Source: Liolophura sinensis (Eukaryota; Mollusca; Polyplacophora; Chitonida; Chitonidae). From it: DNA of 64,000 bases. The position numbers and the translations under genes are program-made. Below the pieces are notes generated by a model. That model searched no databases. It had not been told where the DNA came from and worked only from the letters and a program-made list of their open reading frames with translations. How positions within the stretch are numbered: the stretch's first letter is position 1; every line of letters begins with the position of its first letter. Of this stretch, positions 1-10,693 are shown in pieces. The stretch covers positions 21,539,295 through 21,603,294 of the forward strand of contig NC_088298.1 in assembly GCF_032854445.1 (NCBI RefSeq). Reading direction: 5' to 3'.

Positions 1-1100
1 TGATCAGTTCGACGTAAAAACCCAAGTCTGCATACATATATAAAATACATATTGTAATTACACCAGGACAAATGTTGATTAGAAGTTTTCAAAAATCATG
101 TTTAAATAGGAAGGTTGTCTTTCCACTGCATGACGGAGGGACAGGTGAACTACTCGATTTATATATTTGAAAATACATGTTTCCATCGTTCAGTGTCGAG
201 CATCATTTTAACTTTTCATTCAATATTGCGAGTCGAAAAAGGAACGCGCTATACTACTACGAGCCCGCAGTTACTTGTGTAGGTATGTCCAGCCTATTTC
301 AACAACGGCTGATATCAGTCTTGTTGATCAGAGGCGGTGGATATGTTCTATGACTTCGCACACATACGTACACATTTACACAGAGAAATCCCTAATATCT
401 AGTGTCAATTTCTGATCGATAAGACAGTTCTTCAAAGATGTGATAAAGAGCGAAATTGGCAGGTTTACAGAGAACTGAGGTTTTTGTTCGTTTGCGTTTA
501 TTACTATGAACGTATTCCAGCACTTTGTGGCTCACTCATACACACTCAGCCTTTCTCTTTCTCTCTCTCTCTCTCATCTTCCCATCGGCTGTCGCCAATA
601 TAAATGGCACCGAGCCAATATCGCTCGCCGCTCTTCTGAGTGGAGGGGGGAAAAAGCGATCGCCCTATTTCGACTCCCGTTCAGAAGACCTACAATAGCT
701 ATCCTTATCAGCTGACAGAAATCTGATCGTAATTTTAACGTCTAAAGGCCCTTATTAGCTCCAAGTCATTTGTCTTCGCACACCCTCTCCAAAACACTTG
801 AAATGGCGTCTTCAATGCTATATTAGACAATTCACGGCAATTTTCCCAGAAATGATAGCTGTAAAGGTTACATGTATTAAGCCGAACAGCGTCATCACTT
901 ATCTATACACAGAGTTTAGTGTGGCAGCAGGTGAGCGTCGGTTACTGTTCACTGTCACTGAAATGAACTGAAAAGGAACTCACAGTTTAATGAGTGTTGC
1001 TGTACCGATCTTAGCCCTTCCAGAAGATATGTTAAACAATATATCGCCTGCATTCAAAAAACTAATCTTTTAATGGAATGTCTGTTCTCTGAATGATGCT
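1..1100. other. Non-coding, unexplained
   Basis: No convincing exon. A short CT microsatellite occupies about 549-575, followed by AATATAAATGG at about 597-607. This is a possible TATA-like site, but no coding exon follows that I can support. A donor-like CAGCAG|GTGAGCG lies at about 931 after only 24 open codons. Confidence 0.5.
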
Positions 1101-1185
1101 AGAATGTATTCCGTTATTATAACACAGTATCGTGTCATATGTTACATAATACCCAGTTAGTCTAATACAATGGTAATTCTGATGC
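1070..1185 (+). repeat. Partial copy of the 44.2-kb MITE family
   Basis: The stretch containing GAATGATGCTAGAATGTATT then a C-C-G-T-T-A-T-T-A-T-A-A-C-A-C-A-G-T-like run resembles the left arm of the element at 44243-44500 and the fragment at 63665-63785, with which it also shares GTTAGTCTAATACAATG. Only one arm is seen. Confidence 0.55.
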
Positions 1186-1199
1186 TTAGTCTGATGTCG

Positions 1200-1275
1200 C
1201 CGAACATAAGAGGAATAGACCCGGTGTCAGTATAATGTGTCTGGTCGGGTGAGGTGTCTTCGGATTTTGCAGCAT
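1200..1275 (+). repeat. Fragment of the second tRNA-SINE family
   Basis: CCGGTGTCAGTATAATGTG followed by a GGTGTCTTCGG-like string matches the middle of SINE family 2 (compare 40440-40520). Head and tail are missing. Confidence 0.45.
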
Positions 1276-1555
1276 TTATTTTATTTATCCGCTACTGATT
1301 CACCAAAGACTACGAAACACACAGTGTCCATGGGTAGTTAATTCTCACCAGGGTCCAGGTATATATGTCAAGTATACAAGTCTTCTCTATTTTCACTTAT
1401 TTCTGTGGTACAAAATCTTATCAATGCCATTAGTGTGGTAAATAGCTTAATATTAGCGTCCATTCTCACGAGGCTACACGATACGTTCATAAGGCCCCAT
1501 GCTAGTCCCGCGCCTGGGCCCGTGTTACCTCTCGTCTTCTGGCAACATATGATTC

Positions 1556-1668
1556 AGGGCCTAGTTTCATAAAGATTCCGGACATGTAGGATAATAGCAC
1601 ATATAATACAATGGTACGGTAATAGTGATGTACAAAATATCGTAGGCCACTTTGTGAAACTGGGCCCT
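1556..1668. mobile_element. MITE with AGGGCCCAGTTTCA-type termini
   Basis: About 113 bp. The left end AGGGCCTAGTTTCATAAAG and the right end CTTTGTGAAACTGGGCCCT are inverted copies over about 20 bases, with an AT-rich centre. There is no coding capacity. A target-site duplication is not clear. Confidence 0.65.
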
Positions 1669-1959
1669 AACTGGTTTTCTTCATTGCTCAACTTGCTGCT
1701 GTTTCATTGGATGAGATATTCCCAGGGCAGTGGCGCTGAATTTAAAAGTTTAACCTGCTAGGGAGGGCGCAATCACTTGAGAATTTTCTTATCAGAAACA
1801 TAATTGTGCTCTGTTAGAATCTATGCTCGGAGAGTGCGTCTCGTTTACCCAGCGAGGGAATCTCTTCTAGATTTGACACAAGAATGTGAACAAAATGCAC
1901 CTAGGTAAACATGACGGGCAACACAATCATGACAGCCTTGAGGAGTGTAATTGACGCAG

Positions 1960-2090
1960 ATTTTCCTTCTTCGGGAGGGGAATAATTTCGAAAATAAGAG
2001 ATTTTCCGTATCCCGTTGACCGATACAGCAATGTTATCCTGACACATGAACCTTCAAACAACCCAGCTGTTTGGGAATTGTTGGGATTAA
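1960..2090 (-). pseudogene. RecQ-like helicase motif I fragment
   Basis: Minus-strand frame containing S-T-G-Y-G-K-S-L-I-F at about 1986-2020, preceded by an E-G pair some eleven residues upstream and followed by a hydrophobic I-I-P-L. This is the layout of helicase motif I (Walker A) in RecQ-type superfamily 2 ATPases, in which the Lys binds ATP phosphate. None of the later helicase motifs (DEAH box, motif III) follows, and the frame stops about 20 residues on. It therefore looks like a decayed fragment and not an exon of a working helicase. No convincing splice donor follows. The match is short and could be coincidental. Confidence 0.35.
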
Positions 2091-2461
2091 ATTCTACGTT
2101 TCTTACTTCGTTAATGCACGACAGACTTGTTTTCGTTTTCGTTTTTGGTTTCAAGAGTGGATGAATCTGATAACAATGATACCAACAACTGTACACGGTC
2201 CGCCCATGTGGGGGGATTCGCCCTAAAGCCTTGATCCATAAATTGGTTACCTGTTACGTAAACGAGGCTTTCATGATTTGAGGAGAGATTTGCCAATAGC
2301 TATGGCGAAAACTACCTCGGAAGGAATGGCGGTGATGTGTACTTGACCCTACATGTCAAGCGGGTCAAGCCTCAAACCCCATACAAGTTGTCTTGTGGAA
2401 ATACATGATCTTTCGACATGCGCATGCGCAAGAACTGTTATCATATGGAAAGTCTACTTAC

Positions 2462-2665
2462 TTATGTCCAGCTTGGTCAGAGGCTTCGCGGTGCTTGGTT
2501 CCTCGAGTTTCACGTCAGAAGAGGGTCTACACGAACCCGTATCGTCTGGTGGCTGGCGAGACAGGAAACATTTACAGACACTGGTACCATCCTTTAAGGC
2601 CTCACAGTAACCTTCCAGTTTAGCACATTCGGTTTCGTCGCATTTGTTCTTTGGCAGTGTATTTC
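2462..2665 (-). CDS. Internal exon encoding one EGF-like module (partial gene)
   Basis: The minus strand holds a 204-base open exon of 68 codon equivalents. It follows a T-rich tract ending in TTACAG (acceptor at 2666-2667) and ends at GTAAGT (2456-2461), a near-perfect donor. Both intron boundaries are phase 1, the usual arrangement for exons of extracellular modular proteins. The translation contains six cysteines spaced C-x4-C-x6-C-x9-C-x1-C-x12-C, which fits the EGF fold with expected disulfides 1-3, 2-4 and 5-6. A linker of about 22 residues rich in Ser, Pro, Lys and Thr follows the last cysteine. The parent protein is probably secreted or a membrane ectodomain, but I cannot name it. There is no ATG because the exon is internal. 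Neighbouring exons should lie above 2665 (upstream) and below 2456 (downstream), but I did not identify them. Seen: splice sites, frame and cysteine pattern. Inferred: extracellular role. A different small disulfide-rich module is the main alternative. Confidence 0.72.
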
Positions 2666-2825
2666 CTGTAACAAAAAAAAACGAAACCTTACAAAAAACT
2701 TATTTATTCAAAATTATACTAACTACTCGAATTTGTAAGTTAGTATTGAAATCTATCGTGTCTTTTTCCAACACTAGTCAGAGTGTCACTCTGTGTGTCC
2801 AGTATTGCTATAACATCGATAGGAG

Positions 2826-2955
2826 AGGAATCTCGCGAGTTCACGAAGGTTTAGGCGAGATAAGTACATTCATTCTAGTAACTACCGTAAAATCATCCTA
2901 TTCAGCTGAATTAGTTTGGATCTCGCCCAAACCTGCGTGAACGCGCGAGATTCCT
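2826..2955. mobile_element. MITE with 35-bp AGGAATCTCGCG inverted repeats
   Basis: Arms at 2826-2860 and 2921-2955 are near-complementary over 35 bases, starting AGGAATCTCGCG, separated by 60 AT-rich bases. The arms are CpG-rich. A single related arm appears near 5492-5525 (TCTCGCGAGATCACGC). No coding capacity. Confidence 0.75.
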
Positions 2956-3037
2956 GTTATGCCGATTGCAGTTGTTTAAACAGATTCTATATTCGGTTCA
3001 AACCTCATTTATGGGCCTTTGAGTAATGGAGTCCAAC

Positions 3038-3231
3038 AGCCCTCTACAAAGGGAAGCAAATCTTATAATTCATAAAACAGCAGTACCCTCTACCTATTTG
3101 AATAAAAATGTCAGCTATGATTATTCATGATTACTGGCGTTGGTATTGAAATCAGTGGTATTGTTATTTACGTAAGTAGAGGGCATTGCTGTTTTATGAG
3201 TGACAAGATTTGCTTCCCTTTGTAGAGGGCT
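3038..3231. mobile_element. MITE/fold-back element with 56-bp arms
   Basis: Arms at 3038-3093 and 3176-3231 are inverted copies over 56 bases, with outer ends AGCCCTCTACAAAGGGAAGC and its complement. The internal spacer is 82 bp and AT-rich. The inner end of each arm repeats the outer CCCTCTAC/GTAGAGGG motif, so each arm begins and ends with a related 8-mer. No target-site duplication is obvious. Confidence 0.85.
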
Positions 3232-3566
3232 GGAAGGTCGTTTCTGTCTATTCGCAATAGGCCGTAACTGATACATTTTGTTATAAAGCTATTATGACAG
3301 CGCCTAGAAGCACAGCGATTTCCTGTTCCTGTCTTTGGCATTCACAAAGATGTTTTTTTTTTTCGAAAAGTTCATCTTGCAGACAGAATGTCTCTGTTAC
3401 AGGTAAACCTGTATGTCCCTGCAGTTCTCAGAAACAATAACGTCAAATTTCTGCTATTTTATGTTAATCGGTCGACACTCTGCAGCCCTCTTAGTTATAA
3501 ATAATAATGGCGGTATGCCTCCACTTCAACAAATGGAAATCTGTATTCTTTCGCCAAGGCCTTCGG

Positions 3567-3801
3567 GGCCGATTCCACAAAGGTATTTCTAACGTAAGTA
3601 AAAATTTGGAATACAATTTAAGATATTATTTTGGTGCCGTAGAAATTTAAATTTGAACCACATCATAAAGGCTGTCTTAAGACAAACGTTGTCTCAATAC
3701 AAAACAGTAAAAAATCTCTTCATTTTACGTGCCTGTACCAAAAATGAAGCATTGTAGCAAGGTTTTCAATTTTCAAATTAGAAATGGCTATGGAATTGAC
3801 C
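3567..3801. mobile_element. Degenerate MITE with GGCCGATTCCACAAAGG termini
   Basis: The left end at 3567-3592 and the right end at 3776-3801 are imperfect inverted copies, with roughly 20 of 26 positions matching. The interior is AT-rich and without coding frames. Confidence 0.5.
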
Positions 3802-4368
3802 TTTGTTTCATACTAAACTGTTACGGCCTAACACTGATTATGTCAATGTTTGTGTACGGTATCAGAAAGCATAGATAGAACAGGTATGCAGGTTTAAAAT
3901 GGTCTGTAATAAAGACGGAATAATAATGCTAGAGTCAACCCAATGTGCTCGTTGTGTTTATTACCAGCTGTCAGAGATAAGGGACAAGGCCTATTCGTGA
4001 TTTAGTATCTATCGTTGTATATGACATACTGATACAGAAATGAATCATGTAAATCATCTTCCGTATCCTGTAACTCGGTATAATTTTATGACCTGTCGAC
4101 TCTTGCACCTGTGTAACTTTATGGTGACATGGTAATACAGTCCGCGTTATATCAGGCCAGTTGGAATCCTTGACAATATCCTTCACCCTTTACGTCTGAC
4201 AATTTGGCAAATATCACACCGTCCTCGAGCCCTCTAACCCTCTGGGTTTACTGCCTTTGCCGTAGGTCTTTTACGTTACTGACAATATATAGGGCTCTGC
4301 GGCCGCTTGTCCAAACGGATCGTAGGCCTACGTTGATTGTAAATCACTAAAATCTCGATCGCAACTAT

Positions 4369-4797
4369 ACTGAAAAACTAAATGTTAATCATTTAAACAT
4401 ATCTCTAGTCATAATCTATTTTGAACTGTAACACGCGCACACACTATAATGAATGCTTACTTTTAACATGTACAAGGTGTGTTTATTTTTCAAATACACG
4501 TGTATGTTTTATACATATGTTGATATATTTTAAAAATACATGCAGTATTTTATAAATACTGCCATTTATAGTATAAATGCAATAATTAATGTAGTAAATT
4601 GAATGGGTTTATTGCTTAAACGGAGTGATTTAAAGCTTTCAGTGTACATGATCAACATTATAAAGCGGTCTTATTTTCAGTTGTTGGATAAACATGTTTA
4701 CGTGTTTAAGTATTAAACCTGCAACAATTAACATTAAACACGTTTATTATCTGTTCCAAAGAGATGTTTAAATGTTAAACATTTGTTTTTTCAGTGA
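4369..4797. mobile_element. MITE with ACTGAAAAA termini and possible TA duplication
   Basis: The left arm starts ACTGAAAAACTAAATGTTAA. The right arm is its inverted counterpart, ending TTTTTTCAGTGA. Similarity continues for about 45 bases through ATTTAAACAT and ATAAT blocks. TA dinucleotides flank both ends (4367-4368 and 4798-4799), compatible with Tc1/mariner-type insertion. The interior is AT-rich with no frame. The element at 44.2 kb has related ACACTGAAAAA ends. Confidence 0.65.
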
Positions 4798-4799
4798 TA

Positions 4800-5860
4800 T
4801 CGCTTACAACCGACACCCTCTTGCGCGATGATTGGGACTGTAAGCTACTATAGATGTAACGTACAATCAGAAAGCACAATTGGTTCAACGCTGTTGTAAG
4901 TATTCACAATCGCCCCTAAACGTAACGTTAAGTACAAATACTTGCCCTTAGATAGATTGTTAGTTAGTACTTTTCGACTCGGTTTACAAAAATATGAAAT
5001 GTAATTGTCTTAAAAAGATGTTACGAACATTTGTTCACATGTTGTTGTTGTTAACCGCTGAATAATTATGATCTACAGCCCGTTTGAAAATGAAGACAAG
5101 AAAAGTTATTGACCGCTACATTGTCCATTTATCAAGGCCACCTTTATGTTGGAGTCAAATTTGGCCACCGATCGCGAAAAATTCAAAAAATTACAATCGC
5201 TTTACAATTCCTTTGTGTAAGCGGCGTAAATTATTTTGACAATTCTGTAAACTCAACTGTAGAATGTACAATAGATTGTAGCTACAATCTCTTTTTGCCA
5301 ACGGGCCAAGGACTTATTTGCTTTTATTTGATTGTTGTTTATTGCAATATAATCAAGAACTTGTCACTTCATGAAACAAGATATTCTGAAATAAACCACC
5401 GACCTGTGGCAAGTTAATCTTAGTAACCGTTGACACATGTAAATACAGATATACACCCGATATCGGTGGAATAAGCCCAATCGGCGTTTTAGGAGTCTCG
5501 CGAGATCACGCAGACATCGGCGAGACAGGTGGGTGTTCTCGCAAAGTAGCGCAGCTAAAAGACGTTATTTTACATTAGGTGTAAACGGTGCCGTTGAGTA
5601 GACTGACAGATGTGTATTCAGTGTAAGAACTACTGTACCACTTCGTCACCATGGTTCCACAAATAACCCAAACAGGAGAATCTACAAACTCCGTGCCCAG
5701 TTCCGGATTTGAACCAGTTTCCTGTCGGTGTATTAGACAAAAAATCAATTAACTGGCTATCAACAGTCTAGAAAAGTGATGCTTTAACAATTCGTCAAAG
5801 GAGTGCAAAGCAGCAGCCTGTAAAGAACACAATGATTGGGCAGATGATATTTCACCATAA
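4800..5860. other. Non-coding with one solo MITE arm and a tRNA-like SINE head
   Basis: I see no gene. About 5492-5525 resembles one arm of the MITE at 2826-2955. About 5685-5745, read on the minus strand, carries GGTTCAAATCC (B-box-like), suggesting a decayed tRNA-derived SINE head. Confidence 0.4.
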
Positions 5861-5865
5861 TTATT

Positions 5866-6025
5866 AATTAATTTATTTATTTTATTGGCGTTTTACGTCT
5901 TTCTCAGGAATGTATTTACTAATACGACTCTAGCAAGCATGATGGTGAGTGGAAACCGGACAGAGACCGGAGCAAACCCACGACCATTTGCAGATTGCTG
6001 AGAGACCTTCCCACTTACGATAGCA
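5866..6025 (-). mobile_element. SINE family 1, partial
   Basis: Minus-strand copy. Its tail (TTTATTTATTTTATT on the plus strand) is followed by the complement of the TTCTTGAGTACGGCG-like domain and of the CCTCCCACC and GACCATCCGCAGGTTGC-like body, diverged. The tRNA head is lost. Confidence 0.75.
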
Positions 6026-6536
6026 TGTTATGTTGTTACTTGTTTACATCACGTGAAAGAAGTCCACAAGCTCGGAGAATGTGTTACAGGCGCCTAGAAG
6101 GCTATATTAAACTGGACTTTCAGTATTTTCTGCAGTGAGATCTAAATATATATTTTTTTCTCGAACCCTTTCACCGTCCCGTTACAGGACAGTGCGCTGA
6201 AGTCTATTTCAACGGGGACCGTCGGTGATTCTGTGAGACTACTGACGAAATATAGGACGCGGCGAACAGATTGTGCGTCAACCACACATCTCTTTATTTT
6301 ACAGTTAGGTAATCCAAACATTTGGATCCGTTTACCTTATTTCTTTGTATACATTTTATAAGACATCGAATAATGGAGGCATATGGACTTGTCGTCTTTT
6401 AATTTAGGACTTAGACCTAAATACCTTCCAGTATATCTTTTTGTTCCCCAGCCACAAATCAAGCTAAAGACAACTGAATTCGATCACATATCAAAACTTT
6501 TATTTGTTGATGTAGCTTCCATACGATTGTTTGCGA

Positions 6537-6690
6537 TTACTTCGGTGGCCTAATTGTTAGAGCGTCTTTTTCGAAGTCGAGACACCCGGGATCAAACCCG
6601 GATCAGGTCATATCGATGATTTTTTACAAAAGTATTTTTTTACTGCCTCAAGCCTCAAACCTCAAGCATACATACATGCATACAACACAC
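6537..6690 (+). mobile_element. SINE family 2, internally deleted
   Basis: The tRNA-like head has a GGTGGCCTAATTGTTAGAGC A-box region and a GGGATCAAACCCGG B box. After a short body it ends in a CATACATACATGCATAC tail. About half of the family body is missing compared with 40308-40660. Confidence 0.75.
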
Positions 6691-7080
6691 AAAAATCAAC
6701 ACATTGCATGCTGTACCGATTAAACCCCTTGTATATGACTCCACGAATGCATTAAGGGGGTGTTCTTATGCGTATTATATTTTGTAAGTAAGGAAATATC
6801 GACATAAATTAATTCACTACCTTTTTACCCGATTCCTGGTTCTTTTTGTTGTGGATGGCTGTATTTGCTTTTTCAGTGAAGTTTCATGTCACGTTTATGT
6901 ACAGGGAAGGTGAAACAAGTAATTGCAACTCTATTAAAGTTTGCACAATATAAGAGATATCGATTCCACAGAAACACATTACCAGAGATAAAGATAATCT
7001 AACTGATGTGCCATGAAGCTTCGTTTCTGACAAATACAATCATCAATAACAACAAGAAGAAGGAATAAGATAAAAAGGCA

Positions 7081-7327
7081 GATTTATTTATTTATTTGAT
7101 TGGTGTTTTACGCCGTGCTCAAGAATATTTCACTTATACGACGGCGACCAGCATTATGGTGGTAGGAAACCGGGCAGAGCGTGGGGGAAACCCACGCCCA
7201 TCCGCCCAGACCCTCCCACGTACGGCTGGAGAGGAAACCAACATGACTCGCAGCGACAGCTGTGGTGAGAGGCTCCCGGGCCATTGTACCGTGGTGTCGT
7301 GTTTACCCCCTCGGCCACGGAGGCCCT
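7081..7327 (-). mobile_element. SINE family 1, near full length
   Basis: From tail to head this copy carries the TTTATTTATTTATTTGATTG tail complement, the conserved ATTCTTGAG domain, the ACCATAATGCTGG and GGGAAACCCACG blocks, and ends with the complement of the tRNA head GGGCCTCCGTGGC at 7310-7327. The B box is damaged because the TTCAAGTCC region is missing. ORF 7096-7347 here is an artefact of the SINE. Confidence 0.9.
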
Positions 7328-7555
7328 CCCTCCCCCTAAAATGGTAAGGAAATACTTTACATCAATATTTCTTTACTAGCAAACTATTATCATAGCAGCA
7401 TCTTCTCAATAACAGCATCCTATATCGGCTCTAGCGTTTGCGTGCAGATAGACAATTTCTCATTCTGATGGATTTAAATGGCGCCCAATTTCCTCTGCGC
7501 CATTTTTACGGAGACATACGAAGACGGTCCACAGAACGATAAGTACACATGACAA

Positions 7556-7576
7556 ATGGCTTCGGAAATGTGCAAG
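7556..7576 (+). CDS. Very short candidate first exon
   Basis: ACAA-ATG-G is a good initiation context. Seven codons (M-A-S-E-M-C-K) lead to TGCAAG|GTAAAG, an acceptable donor. The preceding 70 bases are CpG-richer than the surroundings. There is no further evidence. Most such matches are chance. Confidence 0.13.
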
Positions 7577-7599
7577 GTAAAGCCTTAGAGTTATAGCGT

Positions 7600-8110
7600 C
7601 GAGTATTTGATATATTCCAGTGTAATTTTGGAACAGAAAAAAGCTTTATTGACTACGATACCTTAGTAACATGTCGTAAGTCTTCCTAATGCCAGTTATT
7701 TTGTGGTGAAAAAAGAAACATTAGAGACGAGTCAAATCTGTAAATTTTCTCTGAGATTGACAGTCCTACAAATGGTCGTGACTTAACAGAAAATAACGGG
7801 GAATTAAAAGACACGATCAGTAAACAAGTCACGCGAGTATCTCGTTTATAGACTGGGAGCAACGGAAAGTTTCTTATATTCAAGAGCGTTCTATTTTTGG
7901 TTATCACTCTTTTCTCTCTGTCTCTCTTTCATATATTTTTTTCTGTTGGAGTTCTTTTAATTCTTTCAGACAGTGCTAATTTTCCGTTCATTTTACAACT
8001 TCTTTGGCAAAGTTTTGTCGAAATCCATTGCTTTAAGAAATAAAAACGCTTATGGAAAGTATCTATTTTCCACCGCTTTGTTTATATACCGTACTGTACA
8101 ATAAAGTCTC
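7600..8110. other. Non-coding, unexplained
   Basis: AT-rich. I see no supported exon, repeat or RNA gene. Confidence 0.5.
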
Positions 8111-8115
8111 ATTAA

Positions 8116-8172
8116 ATATTTATTTATTTATATAATTGGTGTTTTATGCCTTACTCAAGAATATTAAGTAGC
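8116..8172 (-). mobile_element. SINE family 1 tail fragment
   Basis: ATTTATTTATTTATATAATT followed by GGTGTTTTATGCC and ACTCAAGAATATT is the 3' tail and distal domain only. Confidence 0.7.
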
Positions 8173-8179
8173 CTGCAGT

Positions 8180-8460
8180 CGTGACATCAGTGGTGATTGC
8201 TTCCAAAATGAACATGTCGGGAGAAGAGGTCCACATTTGGATGTTAGGCTTGCCAGCTAGGCCGTTTATTTCATCAGTGACGTCTTTTCCAAAAGATGCT
8301 GACATTTGGCGGGAAAATATGTATAAAATAGAGGGGTAACGAAGAGATATAACATATGCCTGCTAGGCCGTTTATTTCATCTGTGACGACTTTTCCAAAA
8401 GATATGTGTAAAAAAAATTTCCTAAAAATATGTATAAACTAGAGTTGTAATAAAGAGATA
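8180..8460. repeat. Direct repeat of about 130 bp
   Basis: GCTAGGCCGTTTATTTCATC with the following GTGACG..TTTTCCAAAAGAT occurs at about 8257 and again at about 8363. Both copies continue into ATATGTATAAA..AGAG and AAAGAGATATAACATAT-like text. This is a local tandem duplication with divergence. Confidence 0.65.
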
Positions 8461-8624
8461 TGACATATATCTCAAAAGTGAAAAATTGAAAAAAAATGTT
8501 GTCATAACTTTCTACATTTCCCATCAAAACAATAATCTTTGCTTTTGAGCTCCTTTCATGTACTCTTTAAAGAGATGCAGAATAGATGCTGATTGGTGAG
8601 GAGTAGGGATAGGATTTCCTGGGT

Positions 8625-8855
8625 TAGACTATGTATGTATGTTTGAGGTTTAAGGTCGTACTTCACATGACATTCCACCCAGTCACATTATACTAACACT
8701 TGGCCAACCAGTCCTATTTCCCCGCTCTAACCTCTCAGCGCTGAGCGCAGTTAGGCAGCAGCAAGAATTATTTCTATAACATCCGTGTTAAATCCCAGGA
8801 TCTCCCGACTTCAAGGCGGACGCTCTAACCATTAGGCCACCGAAGGCATCTACTG
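8625..8855 (-). mobile_element. SINE family 2, near full length
   Basis: Plus-strand text starts with the tail complement GTATGTATGTTTGAGGTTTA. It passes the CCCAGTCACATTATACTAAC body and ends in the head complement, with GGATCTCCCGACTTCAAGGC and CTAACCATTAGGCCACCGAAG. The middle of the family body is deleted. Confidence 0.85.
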
Positions 8856-8859
8856 GGCT

Positions 8860-9760
8860 AGATGAACCGTACGTAAATGTCAGCTTAACCTGAGTTTGCT
8901 AATCTCTCAAACCAGCAAATCAGCCACCACTCCATAGCTCTTTTAAACAAGAGTTCTGCATTTATACATAGTTAAGAAAAATCAGCTACGATTCTGTAAC
9001 TTTTAAAGGCAAAATATCTGCATTTTACACAGACTGAAAAATCGCACCGACTCATCACCAGAGAAAAAAAAACAGCCCTACCATAATCAACGCCTTCACA
9101 AAAGCATTCCAAAAGTATTATTAACTTGATTTTAAGGTAAAGAAAAATCTCGGGAACGTGAATCTGCTTAGATTTTATTCACGTAAAAGACAAGAAAAAA
9201 TAGTTATGGTATAATTTTCCATAATTTTGTACTAAATATTATGTTCGCTTCAGTCGACTCGTCTGTCAATGAGGTAAAAACAGCGTCGTGAACGTTGCTG
9301 TCCTCTTAGTGGATCAACCATGCAACACCTCTCGTTCCAGCCAATGGAATTTGCTAATATGGCGTCATTTTTTTTATTAGCATCTCCCTAAAGCAGGATT
9401 TCAAACATTGTGTGTACTGAAGTGCCACTTTGTGTGTACTGAAGTGCCACTTGCATCTCATCTTCGTCACGATAATAAAATAATTTCTTTAAAAACAAAT
9501 TATTCCGTTTCCGTTTAGACAGTTATTTGATCATAATTATTGGAGGCTGAATTCGGCGTACAAAGAATCATTTGACATGATCTGGTCTATCATTTCCTTG
9601 AGATATTATAATAATTCCCAATTTATTTTTTAAAAATAAGTCTTCCATGAATTACTAAATCCGTGATTACATTAAGATCTAGTCTCCCCAATTTGACTGT
9701 TGTACCATAAATGATCACTCCTACCACCATATTATCTCATAGTATAATGACAAAGCCGCA
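8860..9760. other. Non-coding, unexplained
   Basis: AT-rich. A 21-bp unit (TGTGTACTGAAGTGCCACTT) is duplicated in tandem at about 9409-9451. No exon or RNA gene is supported. Confidence 0.5.
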
Positions 9761-9767
9761 TGATATG

Positions 9768-10140
9768 ATCGCACCGCCATATCGTATGGTCAGATGGCAC
9801 CGTTCGTTTTATCGCACTACCACAACGTTTAATCGCACCGCCATATCGTATGGTCAGATGGCACCGTTCGTTTTATCGCACTACCACAACGTTTAATCGC
9901 GCCGCCATCGTATTGTCAATTCGTACGGTGTGGTACGTTTGTTGGGTTATTTTTTTATTTTTGTATTGCACCGCCTCCACATTCGATTTCACAGCCACAT
10001 CGTTAGATCGCACCGCCAAAACGTATGGCCACACCAACTTATCGAACAATCGCACCGCCATACAGTATGGTCGCGCAACTAGATCGTTTGATCTCACCGC
10101 CACATCTCATGATAGCACCGTCGCATCGTATATGATACCA
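9768..10140 (+). repeat. Degenerate array built on ATCGCACCGCC-type units
   Basis: Two identical 64-bp copies (9768-9831 and 9832-9895) are followed by diverged units to about 10140. The smaller motif is about 20-22 bp, ATCGCACCGCC plus ATATCGTATGG-like, recurring with substitutions. Overlapping ORFs on both strands are artefacts of the repeat. The style resembles the arrays at 53.2 and 54.5 kb. Confidence 0.8.
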
Positions 10141-10693
10141 CCACTTAACGCTGCATGCCAATCTATACCACTCCTTCAGCGAAAAGCTTCTGTCCAGCTC
10201 TGACATGAATTTCACCATGGTGAGCACAAAAAGACCTATATTCAATGTGTCTCTTAAAACTAGACTGCATCTGTTGGCAAGTCTTAAACTAAAGTATCGC
10301 TGAGGATAGAGAAAAGTTAATACATCCAACGGGGTTTCTATGCAGTGTTCTCCGGCTCCCACGATCGGATAACATAAAAAAAAACAACCAGCGCTTCATG
10401 AATTAATCATATGCTTAAAACCGCTTGAATGGAATCGCTCTTTAGGGAGCTGAACACGTACTTGAATAACTTCTCTGCAACCAGCAAAGCGTGCATGGGA
10501 CACGGATCGGCTCTCCGGTAATTCCAACCCAGCAGTTTCGTGTGTCAAAAGGAATATACGCTCCACCAGCGTTGAATTTTATTTTAACATCTCATTTGAT
10601 GAGCTAAGCATTCGAATACTGTGACGTAAAAAAATTCAATAACACTGTATTGCTGTTATTACCATAATTTATGATGCATTCTTTACATGCTGA

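Noticed and set aside
3971-4198. Minus-strand frame with coding-like appearance ending at ACACAG|GTGCAA
   Set aside because: An in-frame TAA lies just before its start, the acceptor is weak, the donor is poor and no domain is recognised.
9711-10362. Overlapping ORFs on both strands, up to 117 codons
   Set aside because: Mostly translations of the ATCGCACCGCC array. The non-repeat end of the minus-strand frame (10140-10362) has no splice or domain support.
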